Positions 9,117-18,662 of a stretch of 64,000 bases of DNA are shown in pieces. The notes below the pieces were generated by a model. That model saw only the letters and a program-made list of their open reading frames with translations. It was not told the DNA's origin and ran no database searches. This DNA comes from Micavibrio_C sp046294845 (GTDB lineage: Bacteria > Pseudomonadota > Alphaproteobacteria > Micavibrionales > Micavibrionaceae), in the NCBI GenBank assembly GCA_046294845.1, contig JBKBNU010000001.1, positions 620,001-684,000 on the forward strand, in the 5' to 3' direction. The number at the start of each line of letters is the position of its first letter. Positions within the stretch are counted from its first letter, which is position 1. The position numbers and the translations under genes are program-made.

Positions 9117-9836
9117 TTAGCCTTCGGCATCAGTGACAGCAGATTGATCCTTGGGCATATTTTTCTGGGGAGCTAGCCCCAGTTTCTGGCTGTATACCTG
9201 ATCCAGCGCGTGCGCGCGCTCACGCAGCGACGGCGGCAGAATTTGTTCCTGACTCAAGACTTCTGAAAGATATTTGCGTGCGGCCGCATAATCATTCAGC
9301 ATATGAGCATTGATCAGGGCGGCTTCGACGCGCGCATGCCAACGCCAGGGGTTTTTGTCATCCATCAAAGGTTTCAGACGGGCGAGCAGGCCTTGGGCAT
9401 CCATGTCCTTTTGACCTTCCGATGTGATCAGGCGCACAGCCATCAGATCGGCAAGCTGGCGGTGCAGGGTGTCAATCTGTGTATCCTGTGCAACACGGTT
9501 CAATACGGCGAGGGCTTGTTCGGATTTATCTTCAGCGATGTAGGAGCCAGCTGCTGTCATCAGGGCCAGACCACGTTGGCCGGGACGTAATTGCGGGGCC
9601 AGTGTCTCAAGCGCCGAACTGCGTTCCTCGCCTGTCAGGGCCTGCATCAACTGAGCTGTTTGCTCTGCATTGATACGGTTATCCCAGCTGCGATAGGCGC
9701 TCAAGATTCCCGTAAACAAAACCGCCAGCACAACACCCGCCAGAATATAGGGGCCGTACTCCTTCAGGAACTTCTCAGCGCGTTCCTGTTTCAGGGCTTC
9801 ATCAATCTCCAGAATGAGGTTCTGTTCCGATGCCAT
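9117..9836 (-). CDS. YfgM-like membrane-anchored tetratricopeptide protein
   Basis: The 239-residue protein has a short cytoplasmic N terminus containing EIDEALKQERAEKFLKEYG, one transmembrane segment (about 29-48) and a periplasmic helical domain of TPR-like repeats. This matches YfgM/ancillary SecYEG-translocon subunits, which sit next to bamB in gammaproteobacteria as well. The usual role is as a chaperone-linked partner of the Sec translocon. It is first in the run with bamB, der and mscS. A possible promoter (TTGTTT, 16 bp, TATGAT on the minus strand, near 9870-9900) lies just upstream but is weak. YfgM-like assignment rests on topology and context. Confidence 0.8.
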   Translation of the reverse strand: MASEQNLILEIDEALKQERAEKFLKEYGPYILAGVVLAVLFTGILSAYRSWDNRINAEQTAQLMQALTGEERSSALETLAPQLRPGQRGLALMTAAGSYIAEDKSEQALAVLNRVAQDTQIDTLHRQLADLMAVRLITSEGQKDMDAQGLLARLKPLMDDKNPWRWHARVEAALINAHMLNDYAAARKYLSEVLSQEQILPPSLRERAHALDQVYSQKLGLAPQKNMPKDQSAVTDAEG

Positions 9837-10002
9837 GTCTATCTATCCTGATCCTTATGAATAACGGGGCTATCATAGTCAAAAACGCTGTCAAAACAAC
9901 CCGTAAGACCCCTTATATAGGGTGTTGGCGGCTGCTTCACAACAGCTTTGTCATAAAATGTTTATTTTTCAAAGTGATGCGGTTTGTGATACAATAATCG
10001 AC

Positions 10003-10353
10003 ATGGTGTTCAAGGTCATAGACAACCCCGATTTTGATAAATTCCAGAACCGCGCAGGCTTCAAAAATGCCGAATTTCGGCTGCTGGCTGGTCTTTTCAG
10101 CAGGGCTGCTTCCTTAAAGGCTTTGCTGGATATGGCGGTTGATATCGATTTTGACGAGGGAACCTGCACTATCAGCTATTATAAGACCCGCTATCAGCCG
10201 CATCTGAGCTTTGTTGTCCGCCATGTTGGCCCCAAAGCCACGATGTATGAGGTCTATAAAGCCGATAAGGGGCTGGTGTTAAAAAGCGGTTTATTTCAAA
10301 GGGCTTACGAGCGTCTGGAAGCGGAAGTCGTCAGCATGCTCCCCACCGCCTAA
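10003..10353 (+). CDS. hypothetical protein, 116 aa
   Basis: I do not recognise this small soluble alpha/beta protein. It lacks a signal peptide and membrane segments. I prefer the ATG at 10003 because the protein then starts MVFKVIDNPDFDKF without the odd upstream residues; the open frame continues upstream to a GTG at 9922 and also has an ATG at 9958. No ribosome-binding site precedes 10003. A -10-like TACAAT at 9990-9995 would place transcription start almost exactly on the ATG, so leaderless translation is possible. It stands alone between the divergent yfgM-like gene and the next plus-strand gene, 44 bp downstream. Confidence 0.65.
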   Translation: MVFKVIDNPDFDKFQNRAGFKNAEFRLLAGLFSRAASLKALLDMAVDIDFDEGTCTISYYKTRYQPHLSFVVRHVGPKATMYEVYKADKGLVLKSGLFQRAYERLEAEVVSMLPTA

Positions 10354-10397
10354 GTCAATTAATTGACATATTATATGTATCATGCCATGGTTTTTTC

Positions 10398-11474
10398 ATG
10401 GAACAAGACCATTCAGGCAAAGCGCAGCAAATTCAGGATGCCATCCGTGTGGCAGGGGGCCTGGTTCTTGATGCCGCCGGTCAACCCTTCAATTATAAAC
10501 CTTCGATCAGAGCCCTGACAGAGCGGATCAAAGCAGTCAGCCAAAATCTGGGGCAAAGCCAAAAACTGGTCATTTTGATGGCTGAACGTCATGAGCATAC
10601 AGCCGATGTGTTTCTCCAGACTTCCCTTATCAAGGAATTATTGCCGCATTATCAGGGACGCATGGCCTGTGGCATAGAATATCCCCATGACGGACTTGGA
10701 AAATTGATGGCGGCCTGCGGTTTCAACCTTCATCCTGCGACCTATCCGGTGATAGCCGCACGCGATGCTGACGGGCAGCGTTCTTTGCTGGTTTCCCAAG
10801 CAGTTTTCCAAAGAGAAGAAGCGCCGGTTGCGCATGACAGTCTGTTTGACTTTTGCCGTAGACACTCGATTGTAACGCGGTTTCTTGATGCTGCCAAAAC
10901 AGATGATTCCCGCTATCTGGATATGCAGGATCAGTTAACGGCAAGTATTGTTAGACAATATGTTTCCGGATATGCCGAAGCTGGTCTTATCCCATGTTCC
11001 AGCATTGTCGGAACAGCGGTGCGTAATGTTGCCATCACAAATAATGCTATCCGTCATATGCAGGAAGTATCCATAGATACATATATAATTTCCTGCGGCA
11101 TTGATCATGTGCTGGGGAATGCTGCCGAAGGGGTCGCATATGAAAACAGCCTGACATCGCTATTTCGTCAGATGGGGGCATGGGTTGTACCAATTTTGAG
11201 TGCCGATCAGGATGCGATCGCCTCGTTACCGCTGCAGGGGCAAGAGGCATTTTCGGATTTACTTATGCTGACGGGGTACGACCAGACAGCTTTCTTTGCC
11301 GATAATGCTTCGGGGGAAGCTGATTACTGGCGTACTCTTGGCACCACAAGTGATGTGGATCTTCAGCCCTTTGAAAAAGGAGGTCCGGAACATAAAGCCC
11401 TGATTGAAAAACTGAAAAATGAAGGACCATCGTGGTTGTTGCCTGCAACGGCGTCCACCGCCCCGCGCCCCTGA
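10398..11474 (+). CDS. hypothetical protein, possible ChaN/TraB-like fold
   Basis: A 358-residue soluble protein that I cannot assign firmly. The segment around residues 56-100 (VILMAERHEHTADVF, then IEYPHDGL) resembles the start of ChaN/EreA/TraB-type domains, which have a GE/ER-x-H motif followed by an acidic residue in the next strand, and a later YIISCGIDHVLG (about 230-240) resembles the closing GxxH element. This similarity is short and weak. No signal peptide is visible. The ATG at 10398 lacks a clear ribosome-binding site and lies in a small CCATG/CATGG inverted repeat. The gene ends at a hairpin about 25 bp after its stop and is separate from icd. Confidence 0.6.
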   Translation: MEQDHSGKAQQIQDAIRVAGGLVLDAAGQPFNYKPSIRALTERIKAVSQNLGQSQKLVILMAERHEHTADVFLQTSLIKELLPHYQGRMACGIEYPHDGLGKLMAACGFNLHPATYPVIAARDADGQRSLLVSQAVFQREEAPVAHDSLFDFCRRHSIVTRFLDAAKTDDSRYLDMQDQLTASIVRQYVSGYAEAGLIPCSSIVGTAVRNVAITNNAIRHMQEVSIDTYIISCGIDHVLGNAAEGVAYENSLTSLFRQMGAWVVPILSADQDAIASLPLQGQEAFSDLLMLTGYDQTAFFADNASGEADYWRTLGTTSDVDLQPFEKGGPEHKALIEKLKNEGPSWLLPATASTAPRP

Positions 11475-11496
11475 GATTGCTTGGGGCCTAAAACTA

Positions 11497-11519
11497 ACCT
11501 GAATTTCAGGTATTTTTTT
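11497..11519 (+). terminator. weak rho-independent terminator after the 358-aa gene
   Basis: ACCTG (11497-11501) pairs with CAGGT (11507-11511) across a short loop and is followed by ATTTTTTT. The stem is only 5 bp (7 if the loop closes tightly), so termination may be partial. Confidence 0.45.
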
Positions 11520-11541
11520 CAAGAAACCCCTTTTCCTGCCT

Positions 11542-11569
11542 TTGCACCTCTCTAGATCCTGATTAGGAT
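11542..11569 (+). promoter_or_regulatory. possible icd promoter
   Basis: A -35-like TTGCAC (11542-11547), 16-bp spacer and -10-like TAGGAT (11564-11569) lie 38 bp upstream of icd. Each hexamer matches consensus at four of six positions. Confidence 0.4.
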
Positions 11570-11606
11570 AGGGCAGTTTTTCAAATCCTATGGGGAGAAT
11601 CTGAAG

Positions 11607-12830
11607 ATGAGCAAAATCAAGGTTGATAATCCGATTGTTGAAATTGATGGCGATGAAATGACACGTATCATTTGGGCAATGATCAAAGAACGTTTGATTT
11701 TGCCGCATCTTGATGTCGATCTGAAATATTATGATCTCTCGATCGAAAACCGTGACGCTACAGATGACAAGGTCACAGTCGATTCCGCTCATGCGATCAA
11801 GCAATATGGCGTGGGCGTAAAATGCGCAACCATCACGCCGGATGAAAAGCGCGTAGAAGAGTTTAACCTAAAGAAAATGTGGAAGTCTCCAAACGGGACC
11901 ATCCGTAATATTCTGGATGGCACTGTTTTCCGTGAGCCGATCATCTGCAAGAATGTGCCGCGTTATGTGCCGGGCTGGACATCCCCCATCGTCATTGGCC
12001 GCCATGCGTTTGGTGATCAGTACAAAGCCACGGATGTGAAAATTCCCGGTCCCGGTAAATTGACAATGAATTACCAGCCTGCCGATGGTGGCCCGTTGCA
12101 AAGCTGGGAAGTCTTTGACTTCAATGGTCCGGGTGTGGCCATGGGGATGTATAACGTTGATGAATCGATCGAGGGTTTTGCCCGTGCCTGTTTCAATTAT
12201 GCGCTGGCCCGTAATTACCCGCTATATATGTCGACCAAGAACACCATCCTGAAGCAATATGATGGCAAGTTCATCGAAATCTTCCAACGTGTCTACGAGC
12301 AATCATTCAAAACAGATTTTGAAGCCCGCAAGCTGTGGTATGAACATCGCCTGATTGATGACATGGTGGCTTTTGCCGTGAAATCGGAAGGGGCCTTTGT
12401 CTGGGCCTGTAAGAATTATGACGGCGATGTGCAGTCGGATGTCGTGGCACAGGGTTTTGGTTCACTGGGGCTTATGACATCGGTTCTGCTGACACCGGAT
12501 GGCAAATGCGTCGAGGCTGAAGCCGCCCACGGGACAGTAACCCGCCATTACCGCCAGTGGCAGAAGGGCGAGAAAACCTCGACCAATCCGATCGCTTCGA
12601 TTTTTGCATGGACACGCGGTTTGCAATATCGTGGCCAATTTGATAAAACCCCGCGCGTTGTCGATTTTGCCCGTGATCTGGAGGCTGCCTGTGTGGAAGC
12701 CGTCGAGAATGGTTACATGACCAAAGATCTGGCGCTTTTGGTTGGTAAGAACCAAAGCTGGCTGACAACGGAAGATTATATGGACAAGGTTGCAGAGCAG
12801 CTGGAAACAAAACTCAGGAAAGCGGCATAG
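11607..12830 (+). CDS. icd: NADP-dependent isocitrate dehydrogenase
   Basis: The enzyme oxidises isocitrate to 2-oxoglutarate with NADP+ in the TCA cycle. The 407-residue product starts KVDNPIVEIDGDEMTRIIW, the hallmark of the dimeric alphaproteobacterial/eukaryotic type, rather than the E. coli type. Substrate and metal motifs seen include SPNGTIRN, the dehydrogenase signature around NYDGDVQSDVVAQGFGSLG and the adenine-binding EAAHGTVTRHYR. Length is normal. The ribosome-binding region GGGGAGAATCTGAAG precedes the ATG. The transpeptidase gene follows after 3 bp, so the two are probably one transcript. Confidence 0.97.
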   Translation: MSKIKVDNPIVEIDGDEMTRIIWAMIKERLILPHLDVDLKYYDLSIENRDATDDKVTVDSAHAIKQYGVGVKCATITPDEKRVEEFNLKKMWKSPNGTIRNILDGTVFREPIICKNVPRYVPGWTSPIVIGRHAFGDQYKATDVKIPGPGKLTMNYQPADGGPLQSWEVFDFNGPGVAMGMYNVDESIEGFARACFNYALARNYPLYMSTKNTILKQYDGKFIEIFQRVYEQSFKTDFEARKLWYEHRLIDDMVAFAVKSEGAFVWACKNYDGDVQSDVVAQGFGSLGLMTSVLLTPDGKCVEAEAAHGTVTRHYRQWQKGEKTSTNPIASIFAWTRGLQYRGQFDKTPRVVDFARDLEAACVEAVENGYMTKDLALLVGKNQSWLTTEDYMDKVAEQLETKLRKAA

Positions 12831-12833
12831 ATT

Positions 12834-13904
12834 ATGTGGAATACAGGGTGGCAAAATTTTCGTTCTCGTGCTTGCGTACGGGGTATGACAGTGACAGCGC
12901 TGGCGCTTTTTGTGTCGGCTGTTACGGTTATGCCGTCATGGGCCGAGGAAGAGGCCACGCTGAAACCCCCTGTAAAACCGGCTAAGGTCGCAAGAGCCGC
13001 CGGTGTCGCCAGTCCTGATAAAATCTTCTTTGAAGGCACCCATGTTGGCACTATGCAGACCTATGTAGCCAAGTATGAAGATACATTGATCGATATTGCC
13101 CGTCGTTATGATGTTGGTTTTGTTGAATTGCGCGCTGCCAATCCTGATGTTGATCCGTGGATACCGGGGGCTGATACGAAACTGGTCATTCCGGCTATGC
13201 ATATTCTGCCGGAAGGCCCGCGTCAGGGTATTGTCATCAATCTGCCGGAAATGCGTTTGTATGGTTTCTTGAAGCAGGGCCAAAAACCTTTCTCGGCACC
13301 GCTCGGCATTGGACGTGATGGTCTTGAAACACCGCTTGGTACAACATCAATCGTAAACAAGCGCGAAAAACCTGTATGGCGTCCGACAGCACGTATGCGT
13401 AAGGAAGATCCGACCCTGCCCGAGGCCGTTCCTGCTGGTCCGGAGAACCCTTTGGGTGATTACATCATGTATTTGGGTTGGCCCGAATATGGCATTCATG
13501 GCACCAACAAACCTTATGGTGTGGGGCGTCGCGTCAGCAGCGGTTGTATTCGTATGTATCCGGAAGACATCAAGAGCCTGTTCAGCAAAGTCCCGGTAGG
13601 CACGCCTGTGACTGTGGTTGATCAGCCTGTTAAGGCCGCATGGATCGATAACCAGCTTTATGTCGAAGCGCATACCTCGCTTTCCCAAGCTAACAAGATT
13701 GAGAATGAGGGCGGTATTCCGCACTATGAAATGACCGATCAGGATATGGCTGTGATTGTGCGCGCGGCGGGTGATGATGTCGGCCTGATTGACTGGAATG
13801 TTGTAAGGCGCGTTATCCGCGAGCGTCCGGGTTATCCGATCCCTGTCGCAACACGTAGCTCCCAGGCTGCGGCAGACAAGGCACAGGCCGAGAAGAAATC
13901 CTGA
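12834..13904 (+). CDS. exported LysM / L,D-transpeptidase (YkuD)
   Basis: L,D-transpeptidases make 3-3 cross-links in peptidoglycan or attach proteins to it, in the periplasm. The 356-residue protein has an N-terminal signal peptide (hydrophobic about 18-34, likely cleavage after PSWA, residue 37), a LysM peptidoglycan-binding module (about 77-119) and a YkuD domain with HGT at 222-224 and the catalytic SSGCIR at 235-240 (Cys238). About 115 residues follow without a recognised domain. The start lies 3 bp after the icd stop with no good ribosome-binding site of its own; an in-frame ATG at residue 18 would shorten the signal's n-region. A hairpin terminator follows directly. Confidence 0.93.
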   Translation: MWNTGWQNFRSRACVRGMTVTALALFVSAVTVMPSWAEEEATLKPPVKPAKVARAAGVASPDKIFFEGTHVGTMQTYVAKYEDTLIDIARRYDVGFVELRAANPDVDPWIPGADTKLVIPAMHILPEGPRQGIVINLPEMRLYGFLKQGQKPFSAPLGIGRDGLETPLGTTSIVNKREKPVWRPTARMRKEDPTLPEAVPAGPENPLGDYIMYLGWPEYGIHGTNKPYGVGRRVSSGCIRMYPEDIKSLFSKVPVGTPVTVVDQPVKAAWIDNQLYVEAHTSLSQANKIENEGGIPHYEMTDQDMAVIVRAAGDDVGLIDWNVVRRVIRERPGYPIPVATRSSQAAADKAQAEKKS

Positions 13905-13905
13905 T

Positions 13906-13933
13906 ACGTAACTTAATTTTTAGTTACGTTTTT
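13906..13933 (+). terminator. rho-independent terminator of icd-ldt
   Basis: ACGTAACT (13906-13913) and AGTTACGT (13922-13929) form a perfect 8-bp stem with an 8-nt loop, followed by a run of Ts. It begins 1 bp after the stop codon of the transpeptidase gene. Confidence 0.75.
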
Positions 13934-14058
13934 CTTATAAAAATTTTGTGTTTCCCTCTGGTAATCAGGGGGAGGATGTGGTAACTGAACGGCCCTCGAA
14001 GGCCTCTTCACGCATACTTTCTACCCCGCACAAAGTCTATTTTACCAAGGTGATATTC

Positions 14059-14688
14059 ATGCCCCTCAGCCGGCATACAAAACTTTTGCCCTTTCTTCGC
14101 CGTCCGTTCGGATGCAAATACGAAATCCTTTTTGATGATACGCGCCAGATTGAGGATGAGTCTCAGGGCGGGATGGTCAATGTCTATCGAATCCGGTCTC
14201 TCGTTGCGCTTCCTGCTGTAGGGCCTGCGGGCACTTATGGTGGTTATGTCCAATCACTTGATAACCTAAGCCATGAAGGAGATTGCTGGGTCGCGGAGCA
14301 GGCCTGCGTTCTGGGGCATACCCGTATCTGGGGTAATGCCCGCATCTATGGTCAGGCGATTATCCGCGAGGATGCCTGGGTTTTTGAAGAGGCCGTTGTT
14401 TATGGAGAGGCTGTCATTGCAGGAACCGCGCGCGTATTTGGACAAGCACAGATAGGTGACCAAGCCTATGTCGGCGGGCAGGCGCTCATTTCCGGTCATT
14501 CCCGCCTGGTGGCCCGCGCCCATGTTGCCGGACGATGCTGGGTTGCGGGCAGTGCCCGTATCAGTGGCGATTGCTGGGTTCATGGAACGCAGATTTTTAC
14601 CAAGGGTGATTGGCCGGGGACTGTAACTTTTGCGCCTGTTCGCGAGCGTCCACAAGGACATGATGACGATAGTCATAAGGCTGCGTGA
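14059..14688 (+). CDS. YdcK-like left-handed beta-helix (hexapeptide repeat) protein
   Basis: After a basic N terminus of about 40 residues the 209-residue protein becomes a run of hexapeptide-type repeats (about 74-186; units such as CVLGHTRIWGNARI, AIIREDAWVFEEAVV, ARVFGQAQIGDQAYVGGQ) that should fold as a left-handed beta helix. The start of the repeat region, GGYVQSLDNLSHEGDCWV, closely resembles the SGGWV...LSQQGDCWI element of E. coli YdcK and related phage-borne proteins of unknown role. I chose ATG 14059 because AAGGTG lies 6 bp upstream; the frame is open to 13948. No catalytic residues of hexapeptide acyltransferases are evident. It is a single gene before tuf. Confidence 0.75.
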   Translation: MPLSRHTKLLPFLRRPFGCKYEILFDDTRQIEDESQGGMVNVYRIRSLVALPAVGPAGTYGGYVQSLDNLSHEGDCWVAEQACVLGHTRIWGNARIYGQAIIREDAWVFEEAVVYGEAVIAGTARVFGQAQIGDQAYVGGQALISGHSRLVARAHVAGRCWVAGSARISGDCWVHGTQIFTKGDWPGTVTFAPVRERPQGHDDDSHKAA

Positions 14689-14748
14689 GCCTTCCGCATA
14701 TTTTTTTTGAAAAACCGCTGATTTCTAATGGTTTTACATGAAAATCTG

Positions 14749-14777
14749 TTGACAGCAGGCTGTAACTTTTCTAAACC
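14749..14777 (+). promoter_or_regulatory. promoter upstream of tuf copy 1
   Basis: Perfect -35 TTGACA (14749-14754), 17-bp spacer and a weak -10 TAAACC (14772-14777). Transcription would start near 14784, about 80 nt before tuf, placing the terminator-like hairpin 14787-14826 at the very start of the message. Confidence 0.5.
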
Positions 14778-14786
14778 CTGCACCAC

Positions 14787-14826
14787 GCGCTGGAGGCGAC
14801 TGCACCTGCGGAGCCGCGCTTTTTTT
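14787..14826 (+). terminator. terminator-like hairpin in the tuf1 upstream region
   Basis: GCGC(T)GG at 14787-14793 pairs with CCGCGC at 14814-14819 and is followed by seven Ts (14820-14826). It may end the upstream beta-helix gene's transcript or, if the promoter at 14749 is right, act as an attenuator in the tuf leader. Confidence 0.5.
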
Positions 14827-14863
14827 GATAAACTTTATCTATATCTGTAGGAGCATATGAAAT

Positions 14864-16054
<1,191 letters not shown>

Positions 16055-16079
16055 TCTTCAAGCGATATTAATTTCAAGT

Positions 16080-16112
16080 AAGGCCTCTCAATCGAGAGGC
16101 CTTATTTCTTTT
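16080..16112 (+). terminator. rho-independent terminator of tuf copy 1
   Basis: AAGGCCTCTC (16080-16089) pairs perfectly with GAGAGGCCTT (16094-16103) around the loop AATC, followed by ATTTCTTTT. The stem is 10 bp. Confidence 0.85.
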
Positions 16113-16491
16113 ACTCCGGAATAGTAAATATCTCGTGTGCTGTTATTGCTGCTATCACTTTTGGTTCGCGAATCTTGCGCGTTTTCTGGCACAGCCACTG
16201 TCTGACGATGAGGAGCTTTTTTGAAGTTCGAGAAATACAGTGATTTCCACATATTTGAAATAAGTTGTAATAATATTATATTTCTTCTTTTTATACTATT
16301 CAATGAGCGTAAGTTGGGATTTTCTGCGGAATCGGTTTTTGAAAAATTTCTTTTCGCGATTTCTTCTGATGAAAAATGAAAAAAACGTAAAAATTTTATA
16401 TTGACAGTTCTCGGATAATCGAATTACGTGAAACATTGCTTGCGCATAAGAAAAAAATTTTACTAACGACAAGAAATGCAGGGAGTATGCT
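16113..16491 (+). other. AT-rich gene-free region upstream of prkA
   Basis: About 380 bp without a credible gene. It becomes very A+T rich from about 16250 and carries a TTGACA at 16401-16406, but the hexamer 17 bp downstream (TTACGT) is a poor -10. The reverse frames crossing it overlap the terminator or the prkA start and have no ribosome-binding sites. It most likely holds the prkA promoter region. I see no convincing sigma54 -24/-12 pair. Confidence 0.5.
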
Positions 16492-18504
16492 ATGTCGAAT
16501 AAAGAAGCCACCGTCGATATTTTCGCAGGTCTCGAAAAAGATTATGTAAAGGTTAGAGAGGAACAGAAGGAAGTTTCCATGTCTGTGTCCGAATATCTTG
16601 CATTATGCAAAACGGACAAGAGTGCCTATGCATCAGCTGCTCAGCGTCTTTTGAAGGCCATCGGCGAACCCAGAATCGTTGACACCAGTAAAGATCCGGA
16701 ACTCCGTATAATCTTCCAGAACCGCAAAGTTGCGATTTATGATGCCTTTAAAGATTTCTATGGCATGGAAGATGCGATTGGTCAGGTTGTAAACCACCTG
16801 CGCGCTGCTGCCCAAGGCCTCGAAGAAGGCAAACAGGTTCTGTATCTGCTGGGTCCCGTAGGTAGTGCGAAATCATCCATCGCCGAACGTCTGAAAGACC
16901 TGATGGAACAGGAGCCTTTCTATACTCTGGCCGTTGAAGTTGAAAAAGACGGCAAAAAAGAGCTGGAATACTCACCTGTAAACGAAAACGTTTTTGGCCT
17001 GTTCAGTGCTTTGCCACGTCGTGCTGATGGCAAGACATGGGGTGAAGTCGTTGAAACACAATTTGGTGTTGCCCAACGTCACATGAAGCATTTTGCTTCT
17101 CCGTGGCTGGTCCAGAAGCTGGAAGAATTCGGCAACGATATCAGCAAGTTCAAAGTTGTTAAGCGTTACCCGAACCGCCTGAAACAAATTGGTATTTCCA
17201 AAACCGAACCCGGTGATGAAAATAACCAGGATATTTCGGCGCTGGTCGGCAAGGTTGATATCCGTAAACTGGAAGACTTCCCGCAAAACGATCCTCGTTC
17301 CTATTCCTTCTCCGGCGGCCTCTGCACGGGTAACCGCGGGATCATGGAATTTGTCGAGATGTTTAAGGCGCCCATCAAGGTTCTGCACCCGTTGCTGACA
17401 GCAACACAGGAAGGTAACTTCAACGGTACAGAAGCGATTGGTGCGATTCCGTTCGATGGCCTTATTCTGGCGCACTCGAACGAAAGCGAATGGGACAAGT
17501 TCCGTAACAACCGCGAGAACGAAGCCTTTATCGCCCGTACGCAAATTATTCGTGTGCCTTACACATTGCGTGTCACAGAGGAAAAGAAAATTTACGAGAA
17601 GCTTCTGCGTCTCAGTGAATTGGCCGACGCGCCTTGCGCCCCTGGTACTCTGGATATGGCAGCCGAGTTTGCTATTCTGACACGTCTTGCAGAGCCTGAA
17701 AACTCGACCGTGGTTTCCAAAATGAAAGTCTATGATGGCAAGAACATCAAGGACAAGGATCCCAAAGCCAAGACGATCGAGGAATATCGTGAAGCCGCCC
17801 GCGGCAAGAATGAAGGCATGTGGGGTATCGATACCCGTTTCATGTTCAAGACCTTGTCGGCGACATTCAACTTCACGGCACAGGAAGGCGGCGAGATTGC
17901 TGCTGATCCGATCCACCTGATGTTTGTTCTGGAAGACAGAATCCGCAAGGAGCAGCTGCCGAAAGAAAAAACCGACAAGTATGTTGGCTTTATCGATACC
18001 TATTTGCGTCCGAAATACCGCGAATTCGTCGGTAAGGAAATCATGACGGCGTATGTTGAAAGCTTTGGCGAATATGGCCAAAATGTATTCGACAAATACA
18101 TCCAGTACGCCGAACACTGGCTGGATGGCAATGATTACCGCGATCCTGAAACAGGCACTCTCTACGAGCGTGACAAGCTGGAAAAAGAGCTCGAGAAAAT
18201 CGAGAAACCGGCTGGTATTATCAATGCCAAGGACTTCCGTAACGAAGTAACACGATTTGTAGCCAATGCGCGTGTGAAAAACGAAGGCAAGAACCCTGAC
18301 TGGAAGACCTATGAGAAACTCAAGGAAGTGATCGAGAAATCTGTCAGTAAAAATGCTGAAGAGATGCTGCCGGTTATTTCCTATGGTCCGAAGGGCAACA
18401 AGGATGCGGAAGGCAAGCACGAGCAGTTCGTTAACCGTATGGTTAGCAAGGGTTATACACCTGCTCAAGTGCGCCGTGCTGTTGAGTTCTATATCAACAA
18501 GTAA
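16492..18504 (+). CDS. prkA: PrkA-family serine protein kinase / AAA+ ATPase (YeaG)
   Basis: PrkA (YeaG in E. coli) is a stress-induced AAA+ protein reported to act as a serine kinase; it is active in nutrient limitation and stationary phase. The 670-residue protein, slightly longer than the usual 640-645, has Walker A GPVGSAKS at 121-128, a Walker-B-like region and the family's C-terminal helical domain. GGGAG lies 7 nt before the ATG. It heads a cluster with yeaH (DUF444) and spoVR, the classic trio in many bacteria; E. coli keeps yeaG-yeaH together and ycgB elsewhere. A strong hairpin separates it from yeaH. Confidence 0.95.
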   Translation: MSNKEATVDIFAGLEKDYVKVREEQKEVSMSVSEYLALCKTDKSAYASAAQRLLKAIGEPRIVDTSKDPELRIIFQNRKVAIYDAFKDFYGMEDAIGQVVNHLRAAAQGLEEGKQVLYLLGPVGSAKSSIAERLKDLMEQEPFYTLAVEVEKDGKKELEYSPVNENVFGLFSALPRRADGKTWGEVVETQFGVAQRHMKHFASPWLVQKLEEFGNDISKFKVVKRYPNRLKQIGISKTEPGDENNQDISALVGKVDIRKLEDFPQNDPRSYSFSGGLCTGNRGIMEFVEMFKAPIKVLHPLLTATQEGNFNGTEAIGAIPFDGLILAHSNESEWDKFRNNRENEAFIARTQIIRVPYTLRVTEEKKIYEKLLRLSELADAPCAPGTLDMAAEFAILTRLAEPENSTVVSKMKVYDGKNIKDKDPKAKTIEEYREAARGKNEGMWGIDTRFMFKTLSATFNFTAQEGGEIAADPIHLMFVLEDRIRKEQLPKEKTDKYVGFIDTYLRPKYREFVGKEIMTAYVESFGEYGQNVFDKYIQYAEHWLDGNDYRDPETGTLYERDKLEKELEKIEKPAGIINAKDFRNEVTRFVANARVKNEGKNPDWKTYEKLKEVIEKSVSKNAEEMLPVISYGPKGNKDAEGKHEQFVNRMVSKGYTPAQVRRAVEFYINK

Positions 18505-18526
18505 AGCCTCATTTTCCTAAATTAGC

Positions 18527-18558
18527 GGCAACGCGGTCGCTTATCAGCCCGCGTTGCC
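18527..18558 (+). other. 10-bp perfect hairpin between prkA and yeaH
   Basis: GGCAACGCGG (18527-18536) pairs with CCGCGTTGCC (18549-18558) across a 12-nt loop. No T-run follows, so it looks like an mRNA-stabilising or processing hairpin rather than an intrinsic terminator. It could hold prkA mRNA at a different level from yeaH-spoVR. Confidence 0.6.
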
Positions 18559-18662
18559 ACCTCAAAGCCGAATAGTCTTGCCAAGAGCGGGGTTTCGGTC
18601 TTGAATGGGCGTATCAGTATAAAAGAGTATAAAAATAATAATTAACTTCAGGGAGAATGTTC

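Noticed and set aside
16160..16491. A sigma54 promoter for prkA, as reported for E. coli yeaGH
   Set aside because: TGGCAC at about 16178 is followed by CTGTC rather than TTGC, and the TTGCTTGC near 16436 has no TGGCAC-like element 5 bp upstream. Neither is a credible -24/-12 pair.
16972..18468. A 498-codon open frame antisense to prkA
   Set aside because: It lies wholly inside a well-supported gene, has no ribosome-binding site and no recognisable protein features; the long opening follows from codon bias of prkA. The same applies to long antisense frames in rpoB (34681-35793), tuf copy 2 plus rpsJ (46964-48001) and other genes.
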